NCBI GenBank assembly: GCA_003693705.1
Contig: RBZT01000267.1
Span: 1-64,000 of the forward strand
Length of the DNA stretch: 64,000 bases
DNA from: Polymyxa betae
Lineage: Eukaryota; Endomyxa; Phytomyxea; Plasmodiophorida; Plasmodiophoridae
Direction of reading: 5' to 3'
Of the stretch, positions 36,283 through 45,564 are shown piece after piece (the stretch's first letter is position 1; every line of letters starts with the position of its first letter). The position numbers were made by a program, and so were the translations under genes. The notes beneath the pieces were generated by a model. That model was not told where the DNA came from and ran no database searches. It saw nothing but the letters and a program-made list of their open reading frames with translations.

Positions 36283-37555
36283 ATGGTTCGACCGCATGCG
36301 ATCAATGTCCATCCTCCTTCGTTATTTCGTGTGATTAAAGTCCCGGTCGCCCGACATCATCAGGAAGGCTCGTCCAAGCCAAATCCGACCATTCTTAAGA
36401 CAATCGGCGGTTATCATCGTCGTGTTGTCACCAATTCCGATGAGAGGAAAAAAAGAACATTTGTTAGCTTTTTTAAGAATACTATTCGAAAGATAAAAGA
36501 TGTGGTACGTCAGATATCTGATTTCTTTTGTCGCTCTCAGTTATTCATTACAGCTCCGTATGCCATCAAATCCTTTGATCCGAAGAATTCAAGAACTTGA
36601 AGACGATATCAAACTGTTACGGCACAAGAACGAGATTTTAGAGAAAGGTTATACATTCGGAACTGGTGCTGATGATAGCAGCGAACGCTCATCAACAAAT
36701 GCACAATCCAATCCAGGTATCTCTCGATTTCTCTCTTGGATCAATCGCATTTTAAAATCTATCAAGATAGAATTCGCTCTGAGGAATCTGAAGCTACCGC
36801 AACAACCGCCGGCCAAAAAACAATTGTCGCTCCAGAAACAGAAGTTCCGGAGGAATGTCATTCAAACCCGATAGAAGATCAGCATTTAGATACTGAATTA
36901 CCAGTGCCAATTCCCCCTCCAGCACCTCCCATTATCCCATCTTCTGCTAATGTATCAATAGTTCCTTTGTCCCGGCCTGCACCTCCTGTTGCTCAGCAAC
37001 AATCTGCAGCTATCCCTGCTCCTCCTCCTGCTCCTCCTTTGCCCTCTGTTCGCTCTCACACTAGGCCACCCGTAGCTGTTGAACCTGTCGCTTTGTCAAA
37101 AACAGCATCAACTAGCGAAGACGAGCAGTCGGGCGGGATCAGCCTGCACGACATTTTAAACATCAAGCTAAAACCTGTTAATCGCAAGGATGCTCAGGAT
37201 AGCGCTTTCCGAATTACCTCAAAAGAACTATTCTCAGTACCATTGAAACCAGTTAGCCGCAGGGGTAGGCCACCTGCTCGTAAAGAGTAAGGCAATCATC
37301 AGGATATGCTTCAATGTGTTTATTTCGACCAATTAGTCCCGAATCTGACAACGAGGATTTCAGGATTCTTCGAGCAGCCATGAAGCGGCGCATTGAGGTA
37401 TTGAAACGCTTTACTTTAGGTTGTTTCCCATACTCAATCTTTTACAGGCATTGTATTCGCCATCTGTATCCGCTGCAGCATCAGACGCGGACTGGAGTGT
37501 GTCGCCGCTTTGCCGAACGAAACAGGCCCGACAAAACACTATCATTCAGAGTTGA
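36283..37555 (+). CDS. Possible mitochondrial fission regulator (MTFR)-like protein
   Basis: Exons read MVRPHAINVHPPSLFRVIK, a basic region, then, after an intron of about 49 nt, a coiled coil (IRRIQELEDDIKLLRHKNEI). A Pro-rich core follows (PVPIPPPAPPIIP; APPPAPPLPS) and then a short conserved-looking block, ISLHDILNIKLKPVNRK, repeated in weaker form as FSVPLKPVSRRG. A likely last exon has LRAAMKRRIE joined by a 51-nt intron to ALYSPSVSAAASD. The order coiled coil, polyproline, DxL..IKL+.V and a terminal ALK+K-type helix resembles MTFR1/MTFR2. This is from memory of the family and remains a hypothesis. An actin regulator with similar proline tracts is an alternative. Exon joins near 36716 and 37270 are uncertain. 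Confidence 0.55.
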
Positions 37556-37720
37556 AACAACAACTTCATTTTCGTTCTGTAACTGTGTCGCATTGTACGA
37601 GAACGATCATGCCTGTGTAATGCTGAGGATGTTCTAACTTTACCTACCTATACAATCTATCATAAATTCGTTCGAATTTGCTTTGTATCAGACGTCCGAC
37701 CTAACGCAAGTGAATGGCTT

Positions 37721-38516
37721 TATCATGGTGCGGCTGGTTTGCAATCGACGATTAAGCAGTTGTTGAATTTTCCTATAGTAATGATCGTACATTTCTCGGC
37801 TTAATCTTTTATCTGGTTCTGGTCACGATATTCAACTGGAATGATAGAACAGCCTGCAATTCTCATATGCAAACATTTCAGTTCGTTTCATACACCATGA
37901 TGATTATATCACGCTTGCTATCTGCCAGATTTGAACGTATGGGAAATCGACTGGATTTTGCAGCACAAATCTGTGAAGCCTTACATGTATTCGTTATTCT
38001 GCCTGCCTTTACAGCTTGGACCATTATTGAGACCCTTTGGTCTATTGATAATTATCTCTGCTTGGCTGCATCGCCATCAAACCCGATCCTGTGAGTTTGC
38101 GCAGCTCACATTTTGGAATTCAGATTGAACTTTGTTCCTGCAGTGTTTTCTGGTTACTATATTCATACATGTATATTGGTTTCAAGCTCCATCGCATATA
38201 TAAAGAATGCTGTGTCGAGCAGAATGTTGGACAGCAAGAACCTGCACAAATTCAGCCACTGCCAACTTTTAATCCGGATCAAATCGGCTCATTCCGAGCA
38301 CAGCCTGATCCAAAATGCTGCAAAGAATCCTCATGCGCCATTTGCATTGATGCAATCATGACCGGAGAACTATGCAAACAGATGCCATACTGCAAGCACA
38401 TGTTCCATTCTATATGCGTCGATCAATGGCTGACAAGACGTCCAAACTGTCCTGTTTGCCGACGACGAGTAGACATCGTCCAATGCCGCGTGGAGGCAGA
38501 AGAGGGTGCCGCCTAA
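37721..38516 (+). CDS. Membrane-bound RING-H2 E3 ubiquitin ligase
   Basis: The last exon contains a textbook RING-H2: CAICIDAIMTGELCKQMPYC, KHMFHSICVDQWL, then CPVCRRR. The C..C...C.H..H..C...C..C spacing is intact. Upstream, hydrophobic stretches (LGLIFYLVLVTIF; LHVFVILPAFTAWTIIETLW; SVFWLLYSYMYIGF) predict about three or four membrane helices. The layout is that of transmembrane RING-H2 ligases of the endomembrane system. The first exon is uncertain: an ATG near 37721 is plausible but the joins around 37750-37890 and 38090-38150 are not fully resolved. The stop codon falls inside the first copy of a 104-bp tandem repeat. Confidence 0.75.
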
Positions 38517-38714
38517 CAAACGGCAACGACTAACAATGGATAAGTGAAGTGAGACATTCATAGAAAAGGTAATAAAGATAGAATGAGCATAAAGTGCAGG
38601 AAGCACTGTTAGCTGCCTAACAAACGACCACGACTAACGTTGGATAAGTGAAGACATTCATAGAGAAGGTGATAAAGATAGAATGAGCATAAAGTGCAGG
38701 AAGCACTGTTAGCT
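38511..38714. repeat. 104-bp tandem duplication with a conserved hairpin
   Basis: Two adjacent copies start GCCTAACAAACG at 38511 and 38615 and end at AAGCACTGTTAGCTG. Identity is about 90 percent. The first copy has four extra bases (TGAG). Copy 1 begins at the last codons of the RING-H2 gene, so the unit was once the 3' end of that transcript. Both copies keep the inverted repeat AGTGC-AGGAA-GCACT (38593-38607 and 38693-38707), and GTAATAAAGATAG or GTGATAAAGATAG precedes it. This could form a stem-loop in the 3' UTR. Confidence 0.92.
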
Positions 38715-38732
38715 GGTTGGTCTTAAGGACTA

Positions 38733-38752
38733 CTTAGGGTGTAGGCCCTAAG
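38733..38752. other. Perfect 7-bp inverted repeat (hairpin)
   Basis: CTTAGGG, a 6-base spacer and CCCTAAG form a perfect stem just beyond the tandem duplication and about 97 bp before the METTL16 start. It might be a transcription-end or 5' UTR structure. No function is shown. Confidence 0.5.
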
Positions 38753-38848
38753 GTAGGGTTTATGAAACATCATTTTCAAACTTGCGGGAAGTTCAAGGAA
38801 CTACCTTTGGGTTCAAAGACTCGCGGACATTTTTGATGATGTTGCGTT

Positions 38849-40296
38849 ATGAAACGAAGACGTTCAGATCAGGGGGATGCCGGCCATCATCCCAATAGCA
38901 TCTATTACAAGAACCCGCCTGATTTCAAATCACTAGCAGAACAGTATCCTGAGTTCGCCAATCAGTAGGTGAATTTGAGTGATCGTTTTATTGCCTGCTT
39001 TAGGCTGATCGTCGTTTAGTGTTTTGGTCTCTAAATCGGGGACGTCCATATTGGATTGGAACGATCCTGATGCGCTCTTAGCGCTAACCAAAGTCCTTTT
39101 GAAGCACGATTTTCATCTAAAGTTTAGCATACCTCGACATCATTTATGTCCGCCTGTTTCTCAGCGTTTAAATTATATATTATGGGTTGAGGTGGCGTGG
39201 CTGGAATCGTTATTTCCGTTCAGTTCTGATTGCATACAAGGACTTGCTGAAGTTTCTACCGAAATCGGATGAAGTTGTTGGCATTGACATCGGGACTGGA
39301 GCATCTGCGATATTCGCGCTGCTCGGGACGTCGCGGTCCATAAACTTTGTGTGTACTGAAACAGATGCAGAATCTGTGCAATCCGCCAGAGATAATATCG
39401 CTAATAACAATCTGCAAGATAAAATCGAGGTCATCCATGTTGATGATCCCAATAAGATCCTTGCTGGCGTTCTCCCTGAAAACAGAGAGTGAATGCAGCA
39501 GAAACGTATCGTGCCCATTCGTTGACAAGTTTCTCTCTCAGATTCGACTTTTGCATCTGCAATCCTCCGTTTTTCGATTCGCTGGAGGAGACTGGACTCA
39601 ACAACAAACGGGTTTCGTAATCTTGATTACGAAACCAGTTCGAAAGTCTCTAACGTGATCAGCAGGTGTGCTTGGCAACCGCTTCCGAATTGATTTGCGA
39701 AGGAGGAGAATTCCGATTTATAAAACAGCTTCTTGACGAAAGCGCCGGCGTACTTAAGGGGCGAATCGGGTAATGCATTGGCGTCGATTTATTCTTTATT
39801 AGGTACTAACTTGTTTAGATGGTATACGACGATGTTAGGTCGAAAGGTGACCTTGGCCAAGCTTTTACCATTAATTCATGCAACGAATCCTGTTTGTGTC
39901 CAAACAACCGTATTCAAGCAGGGTCGCCAATCGAGATGGGGATTAGCTTGGACATATAGAAACGATATTGCAGTGAAACTGGATTGTAGAAAGATCGACG
40001 ATCACCTGGAGCTTAAATATAATTTTATGTCTGAAAGGAAATCAATTGAAACGATACATCTGCTCGTCAACGAATGGATCCGCTCAAGATCCGGCAAGAT
40101 CGTCAAGAAATCGCCGCTCTCGATTATATTTTCCCTTTCTATTGACGACGCATCAGCAGTCAGTTTCAAGATGAACTTCATGCCTCTACAGCCCAATCAG
40201 TTCCGCATCAGTATCGATATTCAATGCGATCAGGCTGATCAGCTCGTAAAGCAGCTCACAGAGATGCGAGCAGAACTGGAGAGCATTTTGACTTGA
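38849..40296 (+). CDS. METTL16: METTL16-type RNA m6A methyltransferase
   Basis: METTL16 methylates adenosine in U6 snRNA and structured RNAs. The start exon MKRRRSDQGD has KNPPDFKSLAEQYPEF, matching human KPPDFAYLASKYPDF. Following exons read LDWNDPDALLALTKVLLKHD, LCPPVSQRLNYI, VVGIDIGTGASAIFALLGTS (SAM-binding loop) and FDFCICNPPFFDSLEETGL. The catalytic NPPF is intact. Then come ASELICEGGEFRFIKQLL, RWYTTMLGRKVTL and RQSRWGLAWTY. The C-terminal 100 residues (SIIFSLSIDDASAVSFKMNF; FRISIDIQCDQADQLVKQL) occupy the place of the vertebrate VCR/KA-1-like region. At least four introns of 40-50 nt. The assignment is strong because motif order and spacing follow METTL16. Confidence 0.94.
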
Positions 40297-40376
40297 AAAT
40301 AATACTAAATTCGTTCCGGACTTTTCGCATTGGTCCGAAAGTCAAATTTCAAATTGAATTGTTTTTTCATTGAATC

Positions 40377-41606
40377 ATGACCATGGATATGAATGATCGC
40401 GATAGCGATCTGGATCAGTACGACGAATCTGCAGAGATGGCTTCAACTTCAATGAGGGCAGGGGAATCGTTGGAATTCGTGGAAGACGCCAATGAAGCTG
40501 GCGAGGAAGGATCCGAGATGGATATTCCCGAACCCAACCAGGAGGGTTTGCAGATTTTCGAAGATGATTCTGTGCAAGGGTTCTTCTCACATACCGAACC
40601 GGTGTATGCTGTGGCGTGTTCCCCAATCGATCCGAATGACGTTGTCACGGGAGGCGGTGACGATCGTGTCTACCGTTGGAATCTGTCGACTGGTGCGGAG
40701 CATCCTGTACCTTTGTCAAAGCACAACGATTCGGTCATTAGCGTCGCATACAATCATGACGGCTCGATGTTCGCCTCGGCCGGAATGGACGGCGTCGTTC
40801 GTGTCTATTCAGTCAACGACTCGGTCTTGCTGCATACGCTGGAAGGTCCCGCTACTGAGATCGAATGGATGTCATGGCACCCGAAGGGGCCTGTCCTTGC
40901 TGTCGGCTGCAGCGATGGCACCGGCTGGGTTTGGCACATCTCGCCCTCTCACGCCAACGTCCTGCAGGTTCTGTCACAAGACTCGACTCAGACCTGTGGC
41001 GAGTTCACCGGTCTCGAGGGGAAAGCGCTTTGTACTGGATCTGAAGATGGCACATTACGAGTATGGTCTGTTAAGACGGGGCAGCCCTCTACTATCATTA
41101 AGGCGGGTCCTCTTTATCATCAGGCTCCTATCGTCTCACTTCATTCGCATCCAACCCAACCCATTATACTAACCGGCTCGCAAGACAACACAGCCAAATG
41201 GGTCCACATCGAAAGCGGTAAGGTCCTGGGATCCATTGCCGGGCATAACTCCCCGGTGGAAGCTGTGGCGTTCCCGTCGGTTCAGCTGGGACATAATTGG
41301 GCAGCTACTGGTGCCATGGATGGGTCCATCTTCATTATCGATTTGGATCGCGGTGCTATTCGTGTACGTCTAAGCCAGGGCGACGGAATCGTGAAGCTAA
41401 AATGGTTGAGGAACCGGCCGTATCTGTTATGTTCGTGCTCGTTGGATGGCTCCATTAAGATTTGGGATAGCCGAACAGGAGATTGCGTTCAAGAGATTCG
41501 GGGCCATACTGCTCCTGTGTATGATATTGCAATCTCAGCTGACGAAAGGTTCATCGTCTCTGGCTCTGACGACCATACGGCTCTCGTTTTTGCTATTAAT
41601 CAGTAA
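40377..41606 (+). CDS. SQT1: WD40 protein AAMP/Sqt1, chaperone of ribosomal protein uL16
   Basis: Yeast Sqt1 is the dedicated chaperone of uL16 (Rpl10). The animal homologue is AAMP. This is a single exon of about 409 codons. After an acidic N-terminus it holds seven or eight WD blades: FFSHTEPVYAVACSPIDPND with GGGDDRVYRW; KHNDSVISVAYNHDGSMFAS; EIEWMSWHPKGPVLAVGCSD; TGSEDGTLRVW; TGSQDNTAKW; GHNSPVEAVAF; CSLDGSIKIWDS; GHTAPVYDIAISADERFIVS. The EIEWMxWHPxGxVLxxGxxDGxxWxW block is diagnostic for AAMP/Sqt1. Length matches. It follows METTL16 by 80 bp on the same strand. Confidence 0.94.
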   Translation: MTMDMNDRDSDLDQYDESAEMASTSMRAGESLEFVEDANEAGEEGSEMDIPEPNQEGLQIFEDDSVQGFFSHTEPVYAVACSPIDPNDVVTGGGDDRVYRWNLSTGAEHPVPLSKHNDSVISVAYNHDGSMFASAGMDGVVRVYSVNDSVLLHTLEGPATEIEWMSWHPKGPVLAVGCSDGTGWVWHISPSHANVLQVLSQDSTQTCGEFTGLEGKALCTGSEDGTLRVWSVKTGQPSTIIKAGPLYHQAPIVSLHSHPTQPIILTGSQDNTAKWVHIESGKVLGSIAGHNSPVEAVAFPSVQLGHNWAATGAMDGSIFIIDLDRGAIRVRLSQGDGIVKLKWLRNRPYLLCSCSLDGSIKIWDSRTGDCVQEIRGHTAPVYDIAISADERFIVSGSDDHTALVFAINQ

Positions 41607-41657
41607 TATACATTCCTATTTGTCTAATATATGTTCACTAAAGCAATGTACTTCTGG

Positions 41658-42393
41658 TTACGTCTTTGGCCTTGGATGGAGCATAAATGTGAGCCTCCAT
41701 CCTATATCTTTTGCAGATCCGTGCAGCCGACCGACGTCGCTGACGTCAGAGCATATCTTGTTGAATAAGGCGTTGGCTGATTCTGGCGCCAATGACCTGT
41801 TAACCTTGTTTTGAAATTTCCTGCCTGATTTGTTCAATATCAGGATTCGGACTGAATTTTCTTGCAATAGAAACTTCCTGATCATAGCCATTTTGACTGC
41901 AAAATCATGAGGCTGCAAATTCAGTTAGCAACGACGAGCGGACAGGCCAAGACCGATTATTAATACCTCGGTTCTACTGGTCATTTTAACCTCTTTCTCT
42001 TTTGCGACTTTAACTCTCGATGGTGTTTGAGATGGCTGAGAGGTTGGCGAGCCTGTCTGAACTGGCTTCGCTTCAGGCAGCTTAACAGTTTTCTTGCAGA
42101 CTTTATAAACAGGAGGATTAGCTCGAGTATTTACAGCAACCAGGTCTAATCCTAGATCGAACGCTGAGCGTCTGGCATCTGTTATCAACTATCGAAGAAT
42201 GTCGTCAAGCTTGAAGATTCAATCGGAAAAGCTTACATACTTGGATGCCCTGGTTACTCCCATTTTGATCAATCAGCAGCACTTTCAATTCAGGATCGTC
42301 TTCGATTTTGGTAGAAAGCCATCCCAATGACGTTCGCGACAAAGCAGGCCGCCTTACTATCGAAGCAAATCCCAGAACATGGCGAGTAATCAT
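41658..42393 (-). CDS. AIM23: Mitochondrial translation initiation factor IF-3
   Basis: mtIF3 promotes initiator tRNA selection on the mitochondrial small subunit. Exon 1 starts MITRHVLGFASIVRRPALSR, a good mitochondrial presequence, and has VLLIDQNGSNQGI (IF3-N: VRLIDENGE.LGV). An intron of about 50 nt leads to ITDARRSAFDLGLDLVAVNT with PPVYKV, again IF3-N. A linker follows and then KEKEVKMTSR, the start of IF3-C, interrupted by an intron of about 55 nt before PHDFAVKMAMIRKFL. The end, WRLTFMLHPRPKT, is basic. About 200 residues. Fungal homologues are divergent, so symbol AIM23 is by analogy to yeast. Confidence 0.85.
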
Positions 42394-42747
42394 GAAAATC
42401 TTGTCAATGTAGAGGGTTGCGCCTCAGGCGTTACCATCAACACATCTCAGTTTACTTTTTTGAAATTTTTGAATTTTATTCAGTAGGACGCTGCGTTATG
42501 TTACTGGTAAATGGCTGCTACATTTCATTCATTCTTCCGTCAAATGCTATTCATTCGGCGACAATGTATAAGATGGTCATGCCGAATTGGATCCTCTTAT
42601 CCACTCGGACACCTCCAGAGACGACCTGGAAATTGCTCCAGGATCCTGAATGACTCATCGTGACTTCACCATCCGGAACCCTGACCGGGATTTCAGGATC
42701 GTTTCCTTCATTTTGTTATCACCCTTTTGGGTTGCACCTCTCGAATC
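42394..42747. other. Short divergent promoter region
   Basis: About 350 bp separating mtIF3 and the secreted Asn-rich protein. A plus-strand frame at 42417-42653 has no recognisable feature. It contains nothing else I can support. Confidence 0.4.
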
Positions 42748-44424
42748 ATGAACATGAATCTGACCGTTCTGGTTGCATCTCTACTTATCGCTTTGTCTCT
42801 TGCAGATGAAGAATGTTCTCCCGGCAAAATGATTCAACTGATTCAACCGCCTATCGCTGAAACAGAAAAAATCGCTTTAGCTTTAACCCCACCTGCTTTC
42901 GACACCCAAGGTCTATCATACAATGCAGCGACTGCTCCTTTTCTTCCAGCGGTTGTTGCAAACCCAGCTTATGAAGAGGGCCCTCCCCTACCTGTGGCCT
43001 TATCTCAGATTGTTGCCGAGCCTGCCGCTCCCATTACAACAGAATGTGCAGAGCCCCAACCACATGTCAAGCTGCAAATGCCAATCTCTGCTCCTGGATT
43101 CGCTAGAAGGGCCTCACCTCCTGTTGCTGAAGCCGTTCCTGTCCAGATGCCTCAATATGCTGTTCCACCTGTCCAACGAGGATCCTATACGGCGCATGGT
43201 GTCAAAGCTGTTCCTACTGGTCAAGCATTTACCAGAAGGATGAAAAAGGTTCCAGTCGATATCTCTCTGTTTGTGAGGGTTCCCGAAAACGCTTCATCTA
43301 AAGACATCGCTTCCATTAACAGCGATGGCGTTATTGAAAACATTGCTCCGACCCTGTCTACAGGCGATTACAAAGTGCTCCTCAGCAAACCGAGTAATAA
43401 CCAGCGGCCAATTAACCAACAGCGGCCAGTTATTCTTACTCGTGCTTCTTCGAATGTGCAAGGCGTGATTCCAAACAATATTGTTCCGATAGCCAACAAT
43501 GTGAACAATGTTGCGAATCCGAGCAACCTCAACAGCAACACGAACAGCAACAACATAAACAGTAACACGAACAGCAACAATAACGTCAACAATAACAACG
43601 TGAACCGTAATACCGAAGTCAAGAGCAATGTCAATAATAACAATTTAATCGCAAACAGCAATACGGACATCAAGAACACTGTTAACAACAATGCCAACTT
43701 TAAAAGCAATAATGACGTCACAAACAACGTCAACGTGAACAACAACGACGTCAAGAACAATGTTAACAACAATGTCAATATCAAGAGCAACACTGACGTC
43801 AGGAACAACGTTGTGAACAGCAATGCTCATGAATCTGTTACTAACAGCAATAATGTTAACAACAACAACGATGTCAAGAATACCGCTAATGTAAACAGCA
43901 ATACCAATGAATTCATTAGCTCCAACAGCATCAACAGTGATATCAAGAACACAGTTAATGTCAATAATGCTGTTTCCAATAACGTCGCTGGCAACAATGC
44001 TATCGGTAACGTGCATAATGATGTTAACATCAACAACAGCGTCGACAATGGGGCCGGAAATACCAGCGTTGGCAATAGCAATTCAGTATCACATCATTCT
44101 TTTAATAATGTGGTCAATTCAGCTAGCAGCAGCCAAGTTCAGGCTGGTGGTAACCCCAGCACTATTAGCAAGAAACTGCAACCGAATTCGATCCATTCTA
44201 CAACGAGAGATATCATCAACATGAAACAAGAGTCGACAAAGAACACCCCAGAAGATCAATCAACCATTTCATCACAAGGTCAAACGACCATTTCGTCACA
44301 AGGGCAAAGAACAATCTCTTCGCAACCGAGTCACACGAACATGCTAAGTGATCAAATCTTACCAACATTTGTTGGATCTGATAGTACAACGCAACGACAA
44401 TCGTCAAGTATTAGTCAAAACTAA
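42748..44424 (+). CDS. Secreted asparagine-rich low-complexity protein
   Basis: A single exon of about 558 codons starts MNMNLTVLVASLLIALSLA, a signal peptide, then DEECSPGK. Residues 20-230 are Pro/Ala/Val-rich with few cysteines. Residues about 235-470 are strongly Asn-rich with a loose hydrophilic repeat of the form NVNNN, KNNVNNNVNIKSN and NTDVRNN. The C-terminus is Ser/Gln-rich with a near-exact repeat TISSQGQ (three copies near residues 515-535). No enzyme domain was seen. Long Asn tracts are common in wall or spore proteins, prion-like domains and adhesive matrices. The role is unknown. Codons for Asn alternate AAC and AAT, so it is not a simple triplet slippage product. Confidence 0.85.
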   Translation: MNMNLTVLVASLLIALSLADEECSPGKMIQLIQPPIAETEKIALALTPPAFDTQGLSYNAATAPFLPAVVANPAYEEGPPLPVALSQIVAEPAAPITTECAEPQPHVKLQMPISAPGFARRASPPVAEAVPVQMPQYAVPPVQRGSYTAHGVKAVPTGQAFTRRMKKVPVDISLFVRVPENASSKDIASINSDGVIENIAPTLSTGDYKVLLSKPSNNQRPINQQRPVILTRASSNVQGVIPNNIVPIANNVNNVANPSNLNSNTNSNNINSNTNSNNNVNNNNVNRNTEVKSNVNNNNLIANSNTDIKNTVNNNANFKSNNDVTNNVNVNNNDVKNNVNNNVNIKSNTDVRNNVVNSNAHESVTNSNNVNNNNDVKNTANVNSNTNEFISSNSINSDIKNTVNVNNAVSNNVAGNNAIGNVHNDVNINNSVDNGAGNTSVGNSNSVSHHSFNNVVNSASSSQVQAGGNPSTISKKLQPNSIHSTTRDIINMKQESTKNTPEDQSTISSQGQTTISSQGQRTISSQPSHTNMLSDQILPTFVGSDSTTQRQSSSISQN

Positions 44425-44622
44425 AGACAGTTGGCTCAGTTTGGTGATTGAATAAATTTATCATGAAATTCTTCTACCTTCTACACTGTGCACTGAAAAT
44501 TTGTTTTCAACTACCTAGTTAAGGCAGTCGCATGACGCGATATGAACGAATCGACCTAGTCGTCTCGATCCAAGAAAATTTTTGTACTACTACTGAAAGA
44601 ATCAATGAAGTATTTGCAACAT

Positions 44623-45528
44623 TTGACAATAGCAAGGTTGGCACAGCCCATTCGGTGGTGGAAGTGGGGTGGAACCCTCCTTAAGCACCGCCGACGCCAT
44701 CACCACAACGATGGCGGCGAACGACAAAAATCACAAAGAGCACACCTTCGGATTCTAAGACAACCTCCCCACAGCCTTCGCGAAACATCGCCGTCATCCT
44801 CGACCGGCGACCTTTCAATAAATCAATAAACAGGAAGCAGCCCCTCCAGATTCCAGATTAATTCCCCACGGACCTCGGCGGTCGCCCTGAACTCAGCGAT
44901 GACGACGCACGACGAAATCGATAAAAAGCAGACCTTCGGATTCTACGACAGCTCATGTAGCGGCCATCAGTGTCAGATCGTTAAAATCCAAAAAGCAGTC
45001 TGTGCCGATGCTATCCAAAACGTTAAACGTACTAAATGGGGCTGGGCGAAACGCCAGGTAGACGTCCTTGGCGCGGTCGGTGTTGGCGTTATTAAGGGCA
45101 TCGCGCAACCGACCGAGATTGCAATCATCGGCGGCAGCGACGCTAGGAGATAACGAACAGCACTACGAATGAACACACATGATTCGATTCTAAGCCTAGT
45201 TCGATTTCCCCGCCAACCGTTTTTTTTTCTATTTGCACGGTTATCGTTGCAGTTAAAGATGTTCTTGGCACTTCTGGCTCGGCCACCGATTACCATTTGA
45301 TATTTAACATCAAAACCTCATTAGAGAGGGAGGTAGGGCGATTCTGAGGAAGACTCCGTGGGAAGTCGCGCAATTCTTCGCCGAGGAGGCTGTCGTAGAT
45401 TTTCAAGGTGTGCTTTTTTTATTTTTGTCGTTCTGTTGTCATCGCTGTGGTGAGGGCGTCGGCGGAACTCAAGGAGGGTTCCACCCCAATTCCTTCTCCG
45501 AAATATCTGTGCCAATCCTGCTGACAAT
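44623..45528. mobile_element. Candidate non-autonomous element with inverted termini
   Basis: A block near 44623-44790 on the plus strand and one near 45380-45528 on the minus strand share an extended match: TTGACA/TTGTCA, then GGTTGGCACAG versus GATTGGCACAG, GGGGTGGAACCCTCCTT exactly, CGCCGACGCC, ACGACAAAAAT and AGCACACCTT. This forms diverged inverted repeats of about 150 bp flanking about 600 bp. A third, partial copy lies in direct orientation at about 44868-44955 (AGACCTTCGGATTCTACGAC). The interior has a frame of 85 codons (44899-45153) without a known domain. No transposase, poly-A tail or clear target-site duplication was found. A small-RNA gene family is an alternative. Confidence 0.5.
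44868..44955 (+). repeat. Third, partial copy of the same repeat family
   Basis: Direct-orientation partial copy. It shares CAGCGATGAC with the 45.4-kb copy and CACACCTTCGGATTCTA / CAGACCTTCGGATTCTA with the 44.7-kb copy. Its presence in a second orientation argues for dispersal or internal rearrangement rather than a single palindrome. Confidence 0.55.
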
Positions 45529-45564
45529 CCCATAATTTAGATTTGTACTGTAGCGAGAATAAAA

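Noticed and set aside
43368-44081. Minus-strand Leu-rich frames of 84-151 codons over the Asn-rich gene
   Set aside because: They are the complement of AAC/AAT codons. The plus-strand frame has a signal peptide and is far longer.
44899-45153. 85-codon frame inside the repeat block as a transposase remnant
   Set aside because: No DDE, helix-turn-helix or zinc motif is visible, and the frame overlaps a repeat copy, so I left it as part of the element only.
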